DNA of 64,000 nt from an uncultured Prevotellaceae bacterium (GTDB lineage: Bacteria > Bacteroidota > Bacteroidia > Bacteroidales > Bacteroidaceae): positions 16,481-80,480 of the forward strand of contig CALDLA010000050.1 in NCBI GenBank assembly GCA_937898415.1, written 5' to 3'. A program made the position numbers and the translations under genes. This document shows positions 8,698 to 17,348 of the stretch, one piece after another. The notes under the pieces were generated by a model, which was given only the letters and a program-made list of their open reading frames with translations, ran no database searches and was not told where the DNA came from. How positions within the stretch are numbered: position 1 is the first letter of the stretch; every line of letters begins with the position of its first letter.

Positions 8698-9582
8698 TCA
8701 AAAAGATGGCTCTTCAAAGGCAAACATCATGTCAAGTAATTCCGTCTTACGGACTTCTTTACCCCAGTTCTTCCCCTTGAAATCATCGCTTTCGTTTATC
8801 TCACAGAGGCCAATAAAACGGAACAGGCGGTTGAATATTCTATATTCATACCCATGTCCAACATTCAGCATTGGGAAAGCCTTGCTATACTCATCAGCAT
8901 AGAACCCTGTGTTGCGCCAATCCGCGCCATAGTGATGCAGAAGCCATAAAGAATACAATCGCCCTAAATTACCCACTTCGTTGTCCTCATACAAATCAAG
9001 CCAGCCAGTGTTGTAATCCCTGAAAAGGAACAGAATTATCGTTCGCATCAATTCATTATGGTCACCAAGTAGTTGCTTACCCTTGGCCGTTAGTGACAAC
9101 TTCCCGACACGAGTCTTGATGAGTCCGCACTCCTTCAACACGACCCTGAGTACCTGCACTTCTTCTGTCTTCGGTTCGCTCTTCTGTTTATACCAGTCAG
9201 TGCTCCAACTATGACTTCCTAATTCGTAGAGCTCGGCAACCATCTTTGGAGGTATATATCCCTGTGCCGTGAGTTTCAATTCCTTTTCGCTCAACACATT
9301 CATCAGGTGCAGAGCCTGTCGCATGACGGGAATCCGTTCCATCTGCTCCTCTGTTAATCGACGCAGTTGTACTGGGCCCCCCACTTCTAACGTTCTGTTA
9401 AGCATCTGGTGCATCTGCTCAGATGAGAATCCGTTGAAATCTGGCTTAGGCGCAGCGTTCTGTGCATGCATGATTTCACCCAGATGGCAGTTAATATCAT
9501 CCAGGTTCACGTGCTTACCGCTTCTCTCCATCTGATCGATCCATTCCTGCAACCGACGGGTAATTTCATTCTTATCTATCAT
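8698..9582 (-). CDS. Uncharacterised protein, 294 aa, last gene of defence operon
   Basis: I do not recognise a named family. Residues about 50-125 (FSSEQMHQMLN, VQLRRLTEEQMERIP, LTAQGYIPPKMVAELY) resemble a helical module seen in some SEC-C-type and other uncharacterised bacterial proteins, where it follows a GLSPEQMHxLL motif. The middle contains a winged-helix-like stretch (VLKECGLIKTRVGKLSLTAKGKQLL, about 145-170), which could bind nucleic acid. No signal peptide or membrane segment is seen. It starts 35 bp after DUF6155 on the same strand and is probably the distal gene of the operon. Confidence 0.75.
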   Translation of the reverse strand: MIDKNEITRRLQEWIDQMERSGKHVNLDDINCHLGEIMHAQNAAPKPDFNGFSSEQMHQMLNRTLEVGGPVQLRRLTEEQMERIPVMRQALHLMNVLSEKELKLTAQGYIPPKMVAELYELGSHSWSTDWYKQKSEPKTEEVQVLRVVLKECGLIKTRVGKLSLTAKGKQLLGDHNELMRTIILFLFRDYNTGWLDLYEDNEVGNLGRLYSLWLLHHYGADWRNTGFYADEYSKAFPMLNVGHGYEYRIFNRLFRFIGLCEINESDDFKGKNWGKEVRKTELLDMMFAFEEPSF

Positions 9583-9617
9583 ATAGTCATTTTATTCATG
9601 GTTATATCTGCAAATCA

Positions 9618-10136
9618 TTATTTACCACTTGCGTATTCCCCGTAGATGTCCGGCATAGCATCGCAAAAGCCATATCCACTGCTTTCCGTGTTCTTCAGCA
9701 TTGCCTCAATACGTTTCTGAAACTTCGGCAGTAGATTGTTCTTTGATATATACTTCATCGTGGCTTCAAAATTACTTTCCGTAGAATCATAGAACGACTC
9801 CCATAAATCACCCCAAGCATCAGCCACCTCACAAGCATTCTCTACCAGATACAGCATCAGGTCTGCAAGATTCTCTGGCGAAGGATGTAGCTTCCTGAAA
9901 TCGGTAATCGCTTTCTTGCAGACACTAAACCGACATTTTCCATCGCCACGTTTCGGCCAAAACTCATTCCTTATAATCGCTTTATACTCCTTCAACTTCG
10001 CCTTCTCATCTGGATTCAAGAAGTACTCCAGGTACTCTTTGGCCTCCTTTCGGGCATCGTAGAGGTCAAGAACAACGTCTATAACCTCACTTTTCTCTAA
10101 GGTTCCAAGATATTTCTTTAATGCAACTTTCGACAT
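9618..10136 (-). CDS. DUF6155 family protein, 172 aa
   Basis: The N-terminus MSKVALKKYLGTL, followed by VIDVVLDLYDARKEAKEYLEYFLNP, is characteristic of the DUF6155 family as I remember it. The protein is small, helical and without signal peptide; no biochemical function is known to me. Its start is 11 bp downstream of the truncated RhuM copy and its end 35 bp before the 294-residue unknown protein. DUF6155 may be cargo rather than a defence component. Confidence 0.8.
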   Translation of the reverse strand: MSKVALKKYLGTLEKSEVIDVVLDLYDARKEAKEYLEYFLNPDEKAKLKEYKAIIRNEFWPKRGDGKCRFSVCKKAITDFRKLHPSPENLADLMLYLVENACEVADAWGDLWESFYDSTESNFEATMKYISKNNLLPKFQKRIEAMLKNTESSGYGFCDAMPDIYGEYASGK

Positions 10137-10147
10137 AAGTTAATCAT

Positions 10148-10450
10148 TTAACACATGATTGACTGTACACGGTAACCAAGGGCTATGATTACATCAAGAT
10201 TATAATGCAAAACCTGGTAGTTTTTGCCATCTGCGGCAGTTGTTCGGAATTTCCGAACAACTGCATCTTGCTCCAGTTCCTTGTCTGCAAAAATGTTTGT
10301 CAGATGCTCGCTGATATTTGACTTGCTCGATTGATATATCTCCACCAATTGTGCCTGCGTCAGCCAAACATCCTCATCAGCGAAGCGAGTATTCACACTC
10401 ACCCTGCCTTCCTCATCCTTATACAGTATCAGTATATTCTCTTTATCCAT
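10148..10450 (-). pseudogene. Truncated RhuM-family gene (N-terminal 100 aa only)
   Basis: The 100 residues align with the first 98 or so of the full-length RhuM at 14270-15277: VWLTQAQLVEIYQSSKSNISEH against LWLTQAQMCELYQTSKSNVSEH, then QDAVVRKFRTTAADGK and IIALGYRV. The frame stops at VQSIMC just where the family continues with ATRFRQWATERLKEY. The C-terminal two thirds are absent and DUF6155 begins 11 bp further on. It may still be translated as a stand-alone DNA-binding domain, but a deletion remnant is the simplest reading. Confidence 0.8.
10236..10264. repeat. 29-bp coding palindrome in truncated RhuM
   Basis: Two 14-bp arms, GCAGTTGTTCGGAA and TTCCGAACAACTGC, flank one central base. 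It covers codons 63-72 (AVVRKFRTTA), just before TAADGK. The same 29 bases occur in the full-length RhuM gene at 15063-15091. Confidence 0.95.
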
Positions 10451-10492
10451 ATTTCGTTTAACGCATTTTATCCGTTCTGTATTACTTGGCCT

Positions 10493-10846
10493 TTATATTG
10501 GCCTTCCCCTTTTACTGCCTTCGGGGTCTGGATGAACATCAATCTTTGTATAGGTCTCATATTCTCTCCAAGTATCCCTTATCCTATGTTTCTCTTCATA
10601 ATACTCATCTAAGAGTTTATCAACCTCTTCCATACTGATTTCACCCTCTATATTTCTTCGGGCAAGTTCCAGCAAGTAGTCGGATACTTTCAGCCCATCC
10701 ACCGCCTGTAAACCGATGGCTACGCGCCAAGCCTCAGCCCTCTCTTTTTTCTGAGGATCCCCGTGACGTAAATACTCGTCAAAATATTCCATGTTAATTG
10801 GTATTGCCATATATTCATCAACAGTTTTTAGGTTCGATATTGTCAC
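10493..10846 (-). CDS. VbhA-like Fic antitoxin, 117 aa
   Basis: The central segment (AIGLQAVDGLKVSDYLLELARRNIEG, about residues 43-68, then EISMEEVDKLL) resembles VbhA, the small helical antitoxin that inserts an S/TxxxE(G/N) motif into class I Fic enzymes. Here the inhibitory motif appears as LQAVDG, with Leu for Ser/Thr and Asp for Glu. The N-terminus (VDEYMAIP.NMEYFDEYLRHG) and basic tail (SKRGRPI) are extra. It overlaps the preceding 110-residue gene by 4 bp. The Fic domain it could control is encoded about 6.5 kb upstream in the same operon. It could instead control another Fic protein outside the window. Confidence 0.6.
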   Translation of the reverse strand: MTISNLKTVDEYMAIPINMEYFDEYLRHGDPQKKERAEAWRVAIGLQAVDGLKVSDYLLELARRNIEGEISMEEVDKLLDEYYEEKHRIRDTWREYETYTKIDVHPDPEGSKRGRPI

Positions 10847-11175
10847 ATATTGATGTACTTCACAGGATTTTGGCTTTTGCCATAGAAGGCTGATACATTT
10901 TTCCCAATATATGTTGTATGCTCGTCTTCAATGCCCAGAAACTCACATCGTCCAATGTGTTTCGGGTCTTCCGTGTATTTCCAATCGACAGGATTATAGA
11001 CTTCTTCCACAATCCCATTAACGATGGCAAGAACATGGGTAGCCCTTCTTGCACGGTTTATATCAACCTTCCAATACTTACGGGTCATCTCATACAGATT
11101 CTCCCTTTTCACTTTTCCTACTTTTACACACATAATGCGGTCTTCGGAATTAGGTGTTAGTTCGTTTGATGCCAT
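10843..11175 (-). CDS. Small unknown protein, 110 aa, possibly PUA-like
   Basis: The pattern INRARRATHVLAIVNGIVEEVYNP, then GRCEFLGIE and YIGKNVSAFYGKSQNPVKYI, resembles a small beta-rich domain found beside or fused to nucleases and restriction proteins; a PUA-like fold is my guess. It starts 20 bp after Res and overlaps the VbhA-like gene by 4 bp, so it is part of the operon. There is no signal peptide. A role in nucleic-acid recognition is only an inference from context. Confidence 0.6.
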   Translation of the reverse strand: MASNELTPNSEDRIMCVKVGKVKRENLYEMTRKYWKVDINRARRATHVLAIVNGIVEEVYNPVDWKYTEDPKHIGRCEFLGIEDEHTTYIGKNVSAFYGKSQNPVKYINM

Positions 11176-11195
11176 ATATGTATCATTTTTGCAGA

Positions 11196-14100
11196 TTACT
11201 CTAAACTGTTGATGACATTCAACATCGTATCATAGTCCGTTATCTCATGGTAACGTACTATGCTGGTTGATACATTGTTGAAGAGTTTCTTGGCACATTC
11301 TATCTTTGCCATTTCTGCCCCCTTCAAGTTCATAGACAGCATACTGCCTTTGGTCTCTGCTACAAAGAAGATGTGCTTCACGCCCATTTTGTCATTGAAG
11401 GCTATAGCCCAGTCTGGTGCATACTTGCCCACAGGTGTAGGTATCTGGAAAGAACGGGGCAGACGTGCATATACACACACCTCGTCTGCTTTATCGAGTG
11501 CTTCGGCAAACTTTCGTTCGCCCTTGCTGTCCGTGAATACATAGTCCAGAATATGTTTCTTTGCCTCATAAGCCTTTTCAAGTGGTTGACGGTTCTTCTC
11601 CTTGGTGAAGATGTCTGCATCATACTGCTGCTCCGTGCGATTATAGGCAATATGCTCTACAATCATCGTCGCCTTCTGGTCTTTAATCAGACGTACCACG
11701 TTGCGGATAAACTCTTCGGGGTTGTTCTTGAACAGATAGAGTTTTCCCGTGGAGATACCCTTCAGGATGCGTACCACCGTCCTTCTGGTCAATGTCGCAC
11801 CCTTGGCTATCTCGCCTACGAGGTCGTAGGGCACATCACTTGTAGATACCTCCTTCAAGGCTTGTGTGCGAGTATGTTGGTCAACAGTGAAATCAAGATC
11901 GTCCGTTCCTTGTTCACCTGTCGTCACCACATATTTCAGTTCGGTAACACGCAGATTCTTGTTGATGGATGCTACGGCTTTTTGTATCAGTTCCTCACTG
12001 TCATAATGTACCGTATAGACATAGCGGTGATTGATTTCTTCCCACAACCGTTTGAACTCTTCCTTACTGGCATTTTCATTCAGATGATCATTGACGGCCT
12101 CTGCCGACTCATTGGCATCCTCTATCATGTCCGCAAGGGCTGTCGGGTCAAAGATTCCTTGTACCAACTTATGTACCTGTTCACTGATGGGCTGTAGTTT
12201 CTTGCCCATCGGAGCAAGGCTGTCTGTGCGCAGGTCTTCGTGATATGATTGCTGGATGTTACCCTTGTCATCCACATAGTCATTCTCATAGAGATAGTTG
12301 ACAATGGCTGTTGCCTCCATCGTGGAAATGGTATGCACTTCTTCTCCCACCATAAACTTGCGTCCCTCGAAATAAGCGACTGTTGCCTGTGTCGGACGTT
12401 CACGCAAGGCTTCACGGGTTTCTTTCTGGAGAGCATCTACAAACGTGCTGTAGCTTTCGTTGGCAATGACCGTAAGAGCATTGATGTCATGCACGGCTTC
12501 ACCCAGACGCTCTGTATCCATGCGAACGCCTTGCTGGTCAACGCAGATACGCAGTCCACGACCTACCTCCTGACGCTTGGCTGTTGCACTGCTAGCATGG
12601 CGCAGGGTGCATATCTGGAATACATTCGGGTTGTCCCATCCTTCACGCAGTGCAGAGTGCGAGAAGATGAATCGTGTCGGTTCATCGAAACTCAACAACC
12701 GCTCTTTGTTTTTCAGGATCAAATCGTAGGCCGATATATCCGAAGAGAAGTCTTCACCTCGCTTCACAACACTGTCGATGGCGTGGCCTTTCTTGTCGAT
12801 AGAGAAGTAGCCATTGTGTACTTGGTCTGCTGTAAAGCGTTTCAGGTAACGCTGGTAGTCATCCTCAAAGAGTGAAAGGTTCTCGTTGAGGAAACGAGTG
12901 TATTCCTCTTCAAAGACTTTCCAAAGGAAGCCCTTTACGACTTCACCCTGCATTCCCGACGTTCCGTCGCCTACCCGTAGCCTTTCATCATAGCCCTTAT
13001 AATTGGCTACTTCGTCGATGAAGAAGAGCGAAAGTGTCTTGATGCCCTGCTTGAAGAGTGCTGCTTCTTTCTCGAAGTGCGAACGGATGGTTTCTCTAAT
13101 CTGAATGCGCTGTATCTGTTGTTCGGACACATCGCCCATCACTTCACCCTTACGGAGCGAATCGCCGTTCATGAAATAGACAGTGTTCGTTAAGGGATTG
13201 ATGTCGGTGATGACAAAATCCTTGTAGGCAGGAAGCCCAGATGTGTCATAGAGTGAATCGTTCTGCCCGAACTTGCATATCTGCCTACGGGTGCTGCTTG
13301 CCCCCTTCACCTCAATCTCTAGTCGTACCTCTGGAGCCTTGTTCTTTGATAGAACGATGCTGTCGAAATAGATGTAGCTTTGGTTTCCTAAAAGGTTTTG
13401 CAGGGTAATACCCTTCACCTGAATCTTCTTCACCAACCGCTGGCGGTAAGCATCAAAGGCATCCAACGCATATACGCAGTTGTGCGATGTCTTATGTGTG
13501 GCTGAGTAGTTCAGCACAAACAACGGCTTGAAGTTCTTCAGCGCACGTTGTGTGGCAGCACCCTCCATCTTCTGTGGCTCGTCCATGATGATGATAGGAC
13601 GATTGGCGGCAATCACATCGATAGGACGGCGGCTCTGGAAATCGTCACGCTTGGAATAGATGATACGGCTTTCCTTGTTGGCAGCACCTTCCTTGAAGGA
13701 GGTGTTGAACGCCTGCACATTGATAATCATCACATTGATGCTGGCATCGCTGCTGAAGGAGTCTATCTGTGTCAGATTGCCGCTGTTATAGATAAAGTAA
13801 CGGGCTTTCTTGCCGTACTGCTCCATGAAATGGTCTTCCAGCATCGTAAAACTCTTATACACACCTTCACGGATAGCGATACTTGGCACCACAACGATGA
13901 ACTTCGACCAGCCATAGCGCTTGTTCAGTTCAAACATCGTCTTGATATAGACGTAGGTCTTACCTGTACCCGTCTCCATTTCGATATCGAGTGAACATGC
14001 ACCTAACCCGTCTGGCTGACTCAACTTCGTTGACTTTGGGATATTGTAGATTGCCTGTTGCTGTTGGATATTGGCAAGCAGCTGAGGGCCTTGCAGTTCT

Positions 14101-14273
14101 ACGTCTGCATTCTTATAACCCACATATTCCTCATCAAAGACAATACGTCCTTTCGTCTTACCTAAGTCACGGCGGTATTGCGAACTCGTCTTCGAGGGCT
14201 GCCCTGCAAACACATTTACTGTAGCCTCAACAGCATCCGTCTGATATTGTTGTATCTTAAACTTAAACTTCAT
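11196..14273 (-). CDS. res: Type III restriction endonuclease subunit Res, 1025 aa
   Basis: An ATP-dependent SF2 helicase/translocase with a nuclease domain, the restriction subunit of a type III R-M system. Visible motifs are Walker A ETGTGKT (100-106), the DEAD-type box IIIMDEPQKMEG, motifs V/VI (SALREGWDNPNVFQ, then QEVGRGLRI) and a C-terminal PD-(D/E)xK site: PD at 953-954 with AETKG (E973, K975). Length and order match type III Res. Its start overlaps the RhuM stop (ATGA), indicating coupling. All catalytic signatures are intact, so it is probably active together with Mod. Confidence 0.93.
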   Translation of the reverse strand: MKFKFKIQQYQTDAVEATVNVFAGQPSKTSSQYRRDLGKTKGRIVFDEEYVGYKNADVELQGPQLLANIQQQQAIYNIPKSTKLSQPDGLGACSLDIEMETGTGKTYVYIKTMFELNKRYGWSKFIVVVPSIAIREGVYKSFTMLEDHFMEQYGKKARYFIYNSGNLTQIDSFSSDASINVMIINVQAFNTSFKEGAANKESRIIYSKRDDFQSRRPIDVIAANRPIIIMDEPQKMEGAATQRALKNFKPLFVLNYSATHKTSHNCVYALDAFDAYRQRLVKKIQVKGITLQNLLGNQSYIYFDSIVLSKNKAPEVRLEIEVKGASSTRRQICKFGQNDSLYDTSGLPAYKDFVITDINPLTNTVYFMNGDSLRKGEVMGDVSEQQIQRIQIRETIRSHFEKEAALFKQGIKTLSLFFIDEVANYKGYDERLRVGDGTSGMQGEVVKGFLWKVFEEEYTRFLNENLSLFEDDYQRYLKRFTADQVHNGYFSIDKKGHAIDSVVKRGEDFSSDISAYDLILKNKERLLSFDEPTRFIFSHSALREGWDNPNVFQICTLRHASSATAKRQEVGRGLRICVDQQGVRMDTERLGEAVHDINALTVIANESYSTFVDALQKETREALRERPTQATVAYFEGRKFMVGEEVHTISTMEATAIVNYLYENDYVDDKGNIQQSYHEDLRTDSLAPMGKKLQPISEQVHKLVQGIFDPTALADMIEDANESAEAVNDHLNENASKEEFKRLWEEINHRYVYTVHYDSEELIQKAVASINKNLRVTELKYVVTTGEQGTDDLDFTVDQHTRTQALKEVSTSDVPYDLVGEIAKGATLTRRTVVRILKGISTGKLYLFKNNPEEFIRNVVRLIKDQKATMIVEHIAYNRTEQQYDADIFTKEKNRQPLEKAYEAKKHILDYVFTDSKGERKFAEALDKADEVCVYARLPRSFQIPTPVGKYAPDWAIAFNDKMGVKHIFFVAETKGSMLSMNLKGAEMAKIECAKKLFNNVSTSIVRYHEITDYDTMLNVINSLE

Positions 14274-15277
14274 TTGCCACCCTCCTTTGATTCTTCGTCT
14301 TTTCCTATATTACCCAAACGTTTGATAGAATCCAGATAGTCCTGTTCTACGTCACTGATGGTGCGCTGTTTGTATTTGCGATATTCGTTTGTGGCATGTT
14401 CCATTGCTTCTGCATGAGAAACGCTGCCAGCATCTTGCAACAGTTGCTCCCCTGACATTGTGAGAATGCGGTCCAGATAGTTGGCCCAGTCATTCATCGT
14501 CATTGGTTGTTCACGTTCGGCCTGCCGTTCAGCAAAGTCCAGATATCCCGAAACCAGTTGTCCCATAGCTCGGAGTTCCTTAGCGTCAAGATAGTTTTTC
14601 GCTGTCTTGGCTTCAACTAATGTAGGCTGATTTCCTTTGAAAGTGAGAAGCCCCATGAAGTCTTTCTCTGCATCTGCTCGCTCCACTATCAACTCTGCTG
14701 CCGTGCGTCCATGGATGGCATAATGAATTTTATTCTGCACCTTCTTAAAGAACTCCTGAGATATAGATGCTCGTGGATCATAGTCAATGCTTGTAGCATA
14801 GATTTCCAGCACTTGCCTATAGAGTACCTTTTCTGTAGCGCGGATGTCTCTGATGCGTTCGAGAAGTTCCTTCCAATAGCCACCACCGCCAAGCCTTTTC
14901 AGTCGTTCATCGTCAAGTGTAAATCCTTTGACGATATACTCTTTAAGCCGTTCCGTTGCCCACTGTCTGAAGCGTGTCGCAATGATGGAACGCACACGAT
15001 AGCCAAGGGCTATAATCATGTCGAGACTATAGAAGGTAGTTAGGTATGACTTGCCATCTGCAGCAGTTGTTCGGAATTTCCGAACAACTGCATCTTCCTG
15101 TAGTTCGCCTTCTTCGAAGATATGCTTGATGTGTTCACTGACGTTCGATTTACTCGTCTGATATAGTTCGCACATCTGAGCCTGTGTAAGCCATAGCGTA
15201 TCTTCTGTCAGTCTCACGTCAATCTTCGTGAGTCCGCTGCTGTCTGTATATATGAGTATTTTATTGTTTTCTTCCAT
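14270..15277 (-). CDS. RhuM-family protein, 335 aa
   Basis: The N-terminal DNA-binding-like domain (LWLTQAQMCELYQTSKSNVSEHIKHIF, residues 28-54; VVRKFRTTAADGK 64-76; IIALGYRV) and C-terminal helical region (EFFKKVQNKIHYAIHGRTAAELI) are typical of the virulence RhuM family, whose genes often sit inside restriction-modification loci. The molecular role is not established. It lies between Mod (5-bp gap) and Res (4-bp overlap), splitting the mod-res pair without breaking the operon. A truncated paralogue lies at 10148-10450. Confidence 0.9.
   Translation of the reverse strand: MEENNKILIYTDSSGLTKIDVRLTEDTLWLTQAQMCELYQTSKSNVSEHIKHIFEEGELQEDAVVRKFRTTAADGKSYLTTFYSLDMIIALGYRVRSIIATRFRQWATERLKEYIVKGFTLDDERLKRLGGGGYWKELLERIRDIRATEKVLYRQVLEIYATSIDYDPRASISQEFFKKVQNKIHYAIHGRTAAELIVERADAEKDFMGLLTFKGNQPTLVEAKTAKNYLDAKELRAMGQLVSGYLDFAERQAEREQPMTMNDWANYLDRILTMSGEQLLQDAGSVSHAEAMEHATNEYRKYKQRTISDVEQDYLDSIKRLGNIGKDEESKEGGK
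15063..15091. repeat. 29-bp coding palindrome in RhuM
   Basis: Arms GCAGTTGTTCGGAA and TTCCGAACAACTGC (14 bp) flank a single central base and cover codons 63-72. It is identical to the copy at 10236-10264 inside the truncated paralogue. Confidence 0.95.
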
Positions 15278-15282
15278 AACCC

Positions 15283-17310
15283 TTACAATATTCTTCTTAC
15301 GGTGTCCTTACTATACTCTTCCCAGATTTGCTCGAAGTTGTCGGCCACTTGATCGTTGGCGAGGCTGCTGTCGCGCATAACGAAGTAGTAGGGATGCTGA
15401 CGGGCTATCTCCGTGATGGTCGTCTCATTCACTTCTTCGTCGAAGCAAGCCATCAGGTAGCCGTCGCTGACACTCCAGACCGTCTTGCCGGCAATGCTAC
15501 GCTTTTCTATCTTGGCACTCAGCTCGATGGCGAGGTCTATCATCGTCTGGAAAAGCAGGTCTTCCTCTGTGCGGTCGGGCTTAATATTGTCGTCAAAGAG
15601 TTTCTGCTCATTGAACTCTGATGGAGTATAATAGACATCCTGCATGTTCGATGAGTCGAGTTTCAGAACACGGAAACCTGTGTCAAGGTCTTGTGTGGTC
15701 AAAGGTGACTCTTCCTTGATTTTCTTTCCTGCACGACGAATGCGCTCTTTGCCTATTTCACAAAGATTGCCATATTTATTATCAACATTTTCTGGTATTT
15801 GTACCAAGATAAATTTGCGATGAGCACTATCGGAAGCGTTGTGCTGCATCACGGCATGGGCGGTAGTGGCAGAGCCCGAGAAAAAATCGAGTACAGTACT
15901 ATCCTCATCGGTAGCAATCTGAACAATGCGATCAAGCAAACGTACAGGCTTGGGCGTATCAAATGGAATATCACCGTCAAAGAGTGCTTTCAATTCTTTT
16001 TTCGCTTCGTCTGTATGTCCAACTTCAGTATGAGGCCACAGGTTAGTGACCATCTTCCCTTCTACTTCCGACAAATAAGTCTTTCGTCCGATTCCACCTG
16101 AACCATTCTTCGTAAAATAGAATTTAGGCCACTGTCCTCTTTGAAGTACAAATTCTGCTTTGATTTTGGAAACTTCCAAACTCTCTTTAAGCACAATTGC
16201 TTTAACTCCAGAACGCACATCTTTGACATCAACACCGCATATTTTAGCCCGAGAATCAGCATCATTTATATCTCTTAGTTCATATTCGCACCAGCCGTTC
16301 ATATGGTTCAACATCTCTTGTTGGCTATAGCGCCAGTGTCCATTTGCATAGGGGTATATCATACTACCATTAAATGGATTCTGAATAGCGTATACCATAC
16401 CTTGGTGTGTTTTTGCTTCTGAAGCGAAGGCATTATCATTTCTCCATGAACCTTTAGGATCATTATCCGGATTCCCATACATTTTATTCATCTCGTCTGT
16501 TCGTGACAGACGATTAGGAATCCAACCTGGATAACGGCTATAAATGACAATGGATTCTTTTTCCGCTGGTACACCTTTAGAATCATTTCTTGGAGAGTAT
16601 GTCTTTTGCCAACTGATATTTGCTACGAAACATGATTCTCCATATATTTCATTGCAAACCTTAATAAGGTTCTCTGCCTCGCGGTCATCTATGGAAATGA
16701 ATATCGCCCCATCCTCGCTCAGCAAATCCTTTGCTACCTTCAAACGAGGATAAATCATATTGAGCCAGTCTGTATGAAAACGACCATTGCTCTCTGTATT
16801 AATAGTATACTTATCTGTTAGCCAATTACCTTCTTCATCATAGTCACCACTACTATCACTCCATGTTGAAGCATCCATTCCAAAATTATCGTTATACACG
16901 AAATCATTACCCGTGTTATATGGCGGGTCGATATAAATCATCTTCACCTTGCCGAGATAGTTCTCACGTAGGAGTTTCAGCACTTGCAGGTTGTCGCCTT
17001 CAATATATAAGTTTTGTGTCGTGTCGAAGTTCACGCTCTCCTCTCGGCAAGGGCGCAGGGTGTCGGTCGTAGGGGCATTGGCCAGTCGGATGGCATTACG
17101 CTTATCAGGCCAAGTGAACTGATACCGTTCCTCTGCACCCTCCACAATGTCCTTTGACAACTCCTGCCTGAGCTGGTCGAAGTCAATAGCCACTTCCGGA
17201 TTCCCCTCATCGTTCAGCCGTTCAGTGAGGCAGTTGGGAAACAGTTCCCCAATCCGCTTTATATTCTCATCCACGATGTTCGTGGTCTGCATATTTAATT
17301 TCTCCATCAT
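15283..17310 (-). CDS. mod: Type III N6-adenine DNA methyltransferase Mod, 675 aa
   Basis: Modification and specificity subunit of the type III R-M system. The catalytic motif IV DPPY lies at 128-131 (MIYIDPPYNTGND) and precedes the SAM-binding motif I (VLDFFSGSATTAH, about 475), the order of beta-class amino-methyltransferases. The segment between them (about 250-450) is the likely target-recognition region. I see no simple-sequence repeat in the gene, so no sign of phase variation. M1 or M6 could be the start. It starts 38 bp downstream of the Fic gene and ends 5 bp before RhuM. Confidence 0.93.
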   Translation of the reverse strand: MMEKLNMQTTNIVDENIKRIGELFPNCLTERLNDEGNPEVAIDFDQLRQELSKDIVEGAEERYQFTWPDKRNAIRLANAPTTDTLRPCREESVNFDTTQNLYIEGDNLQVLKLLRENYLGKVKMIYIDPPYNTGNDFVYNDNFGMDASTWSDSSGDYDEEGNWLTDKYTINTESNGRFHTDWLNMIYPRLKVAKDLLSEDGAIFISIDDREAENLIKVCNEIYGESCFVANISWQKTYSPRNDSKGVPAEKESIVIYSRYPGWIPNRLSRTDEMNKMYGNPDNDPKGSWRNDNAFASEAKTHQGMVYAIQNPFNGSMIYPYANGHWRYSQQEMLNHMNGWCEYELRDINDADSRAKICGVDVKDVRSGVKAIVLKESLEVSKIKAEFVLQRGQWPKFYFTKNGSGGIGRKTYLSEVEGKMVTNLWPHTEVGHTDEAKKELKALFDGDIPFDTPKPVRLLDRIVQIATDEDSTVLDFFSGSATTAHAVMQHNASDSAHRKFILVQIPENVDNKYGNLCEIGKERIRRAGKKIKEESPLTTQDLDTGFRVLKLDSSNMQDVYYTPSEFNEQKLFDDNIKPDRTEEDLLFQTMIDLAIELSAKIEKRSIAGKTVWSVSDGYLMACFDEEVNETTITEIARQHPYYFVMRDSSLANDQVADNFEQIWEEYSKDTVRRIL

Positions 17311-17348
17311 AGTACTTATTTCTTAGTTTTTTTGTTAAACATCAACAT

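Noticed and set aside
11373..12197. 274-codon plus-strand frame inside the Res gene
   Set aside because: Opposite strand of a gene with all type III Res motifs; no motif of its own.
15283..17310. Phase-variable mod gene
   Set aside because: I looked for simple tandem repeats within and before mod and saw none.
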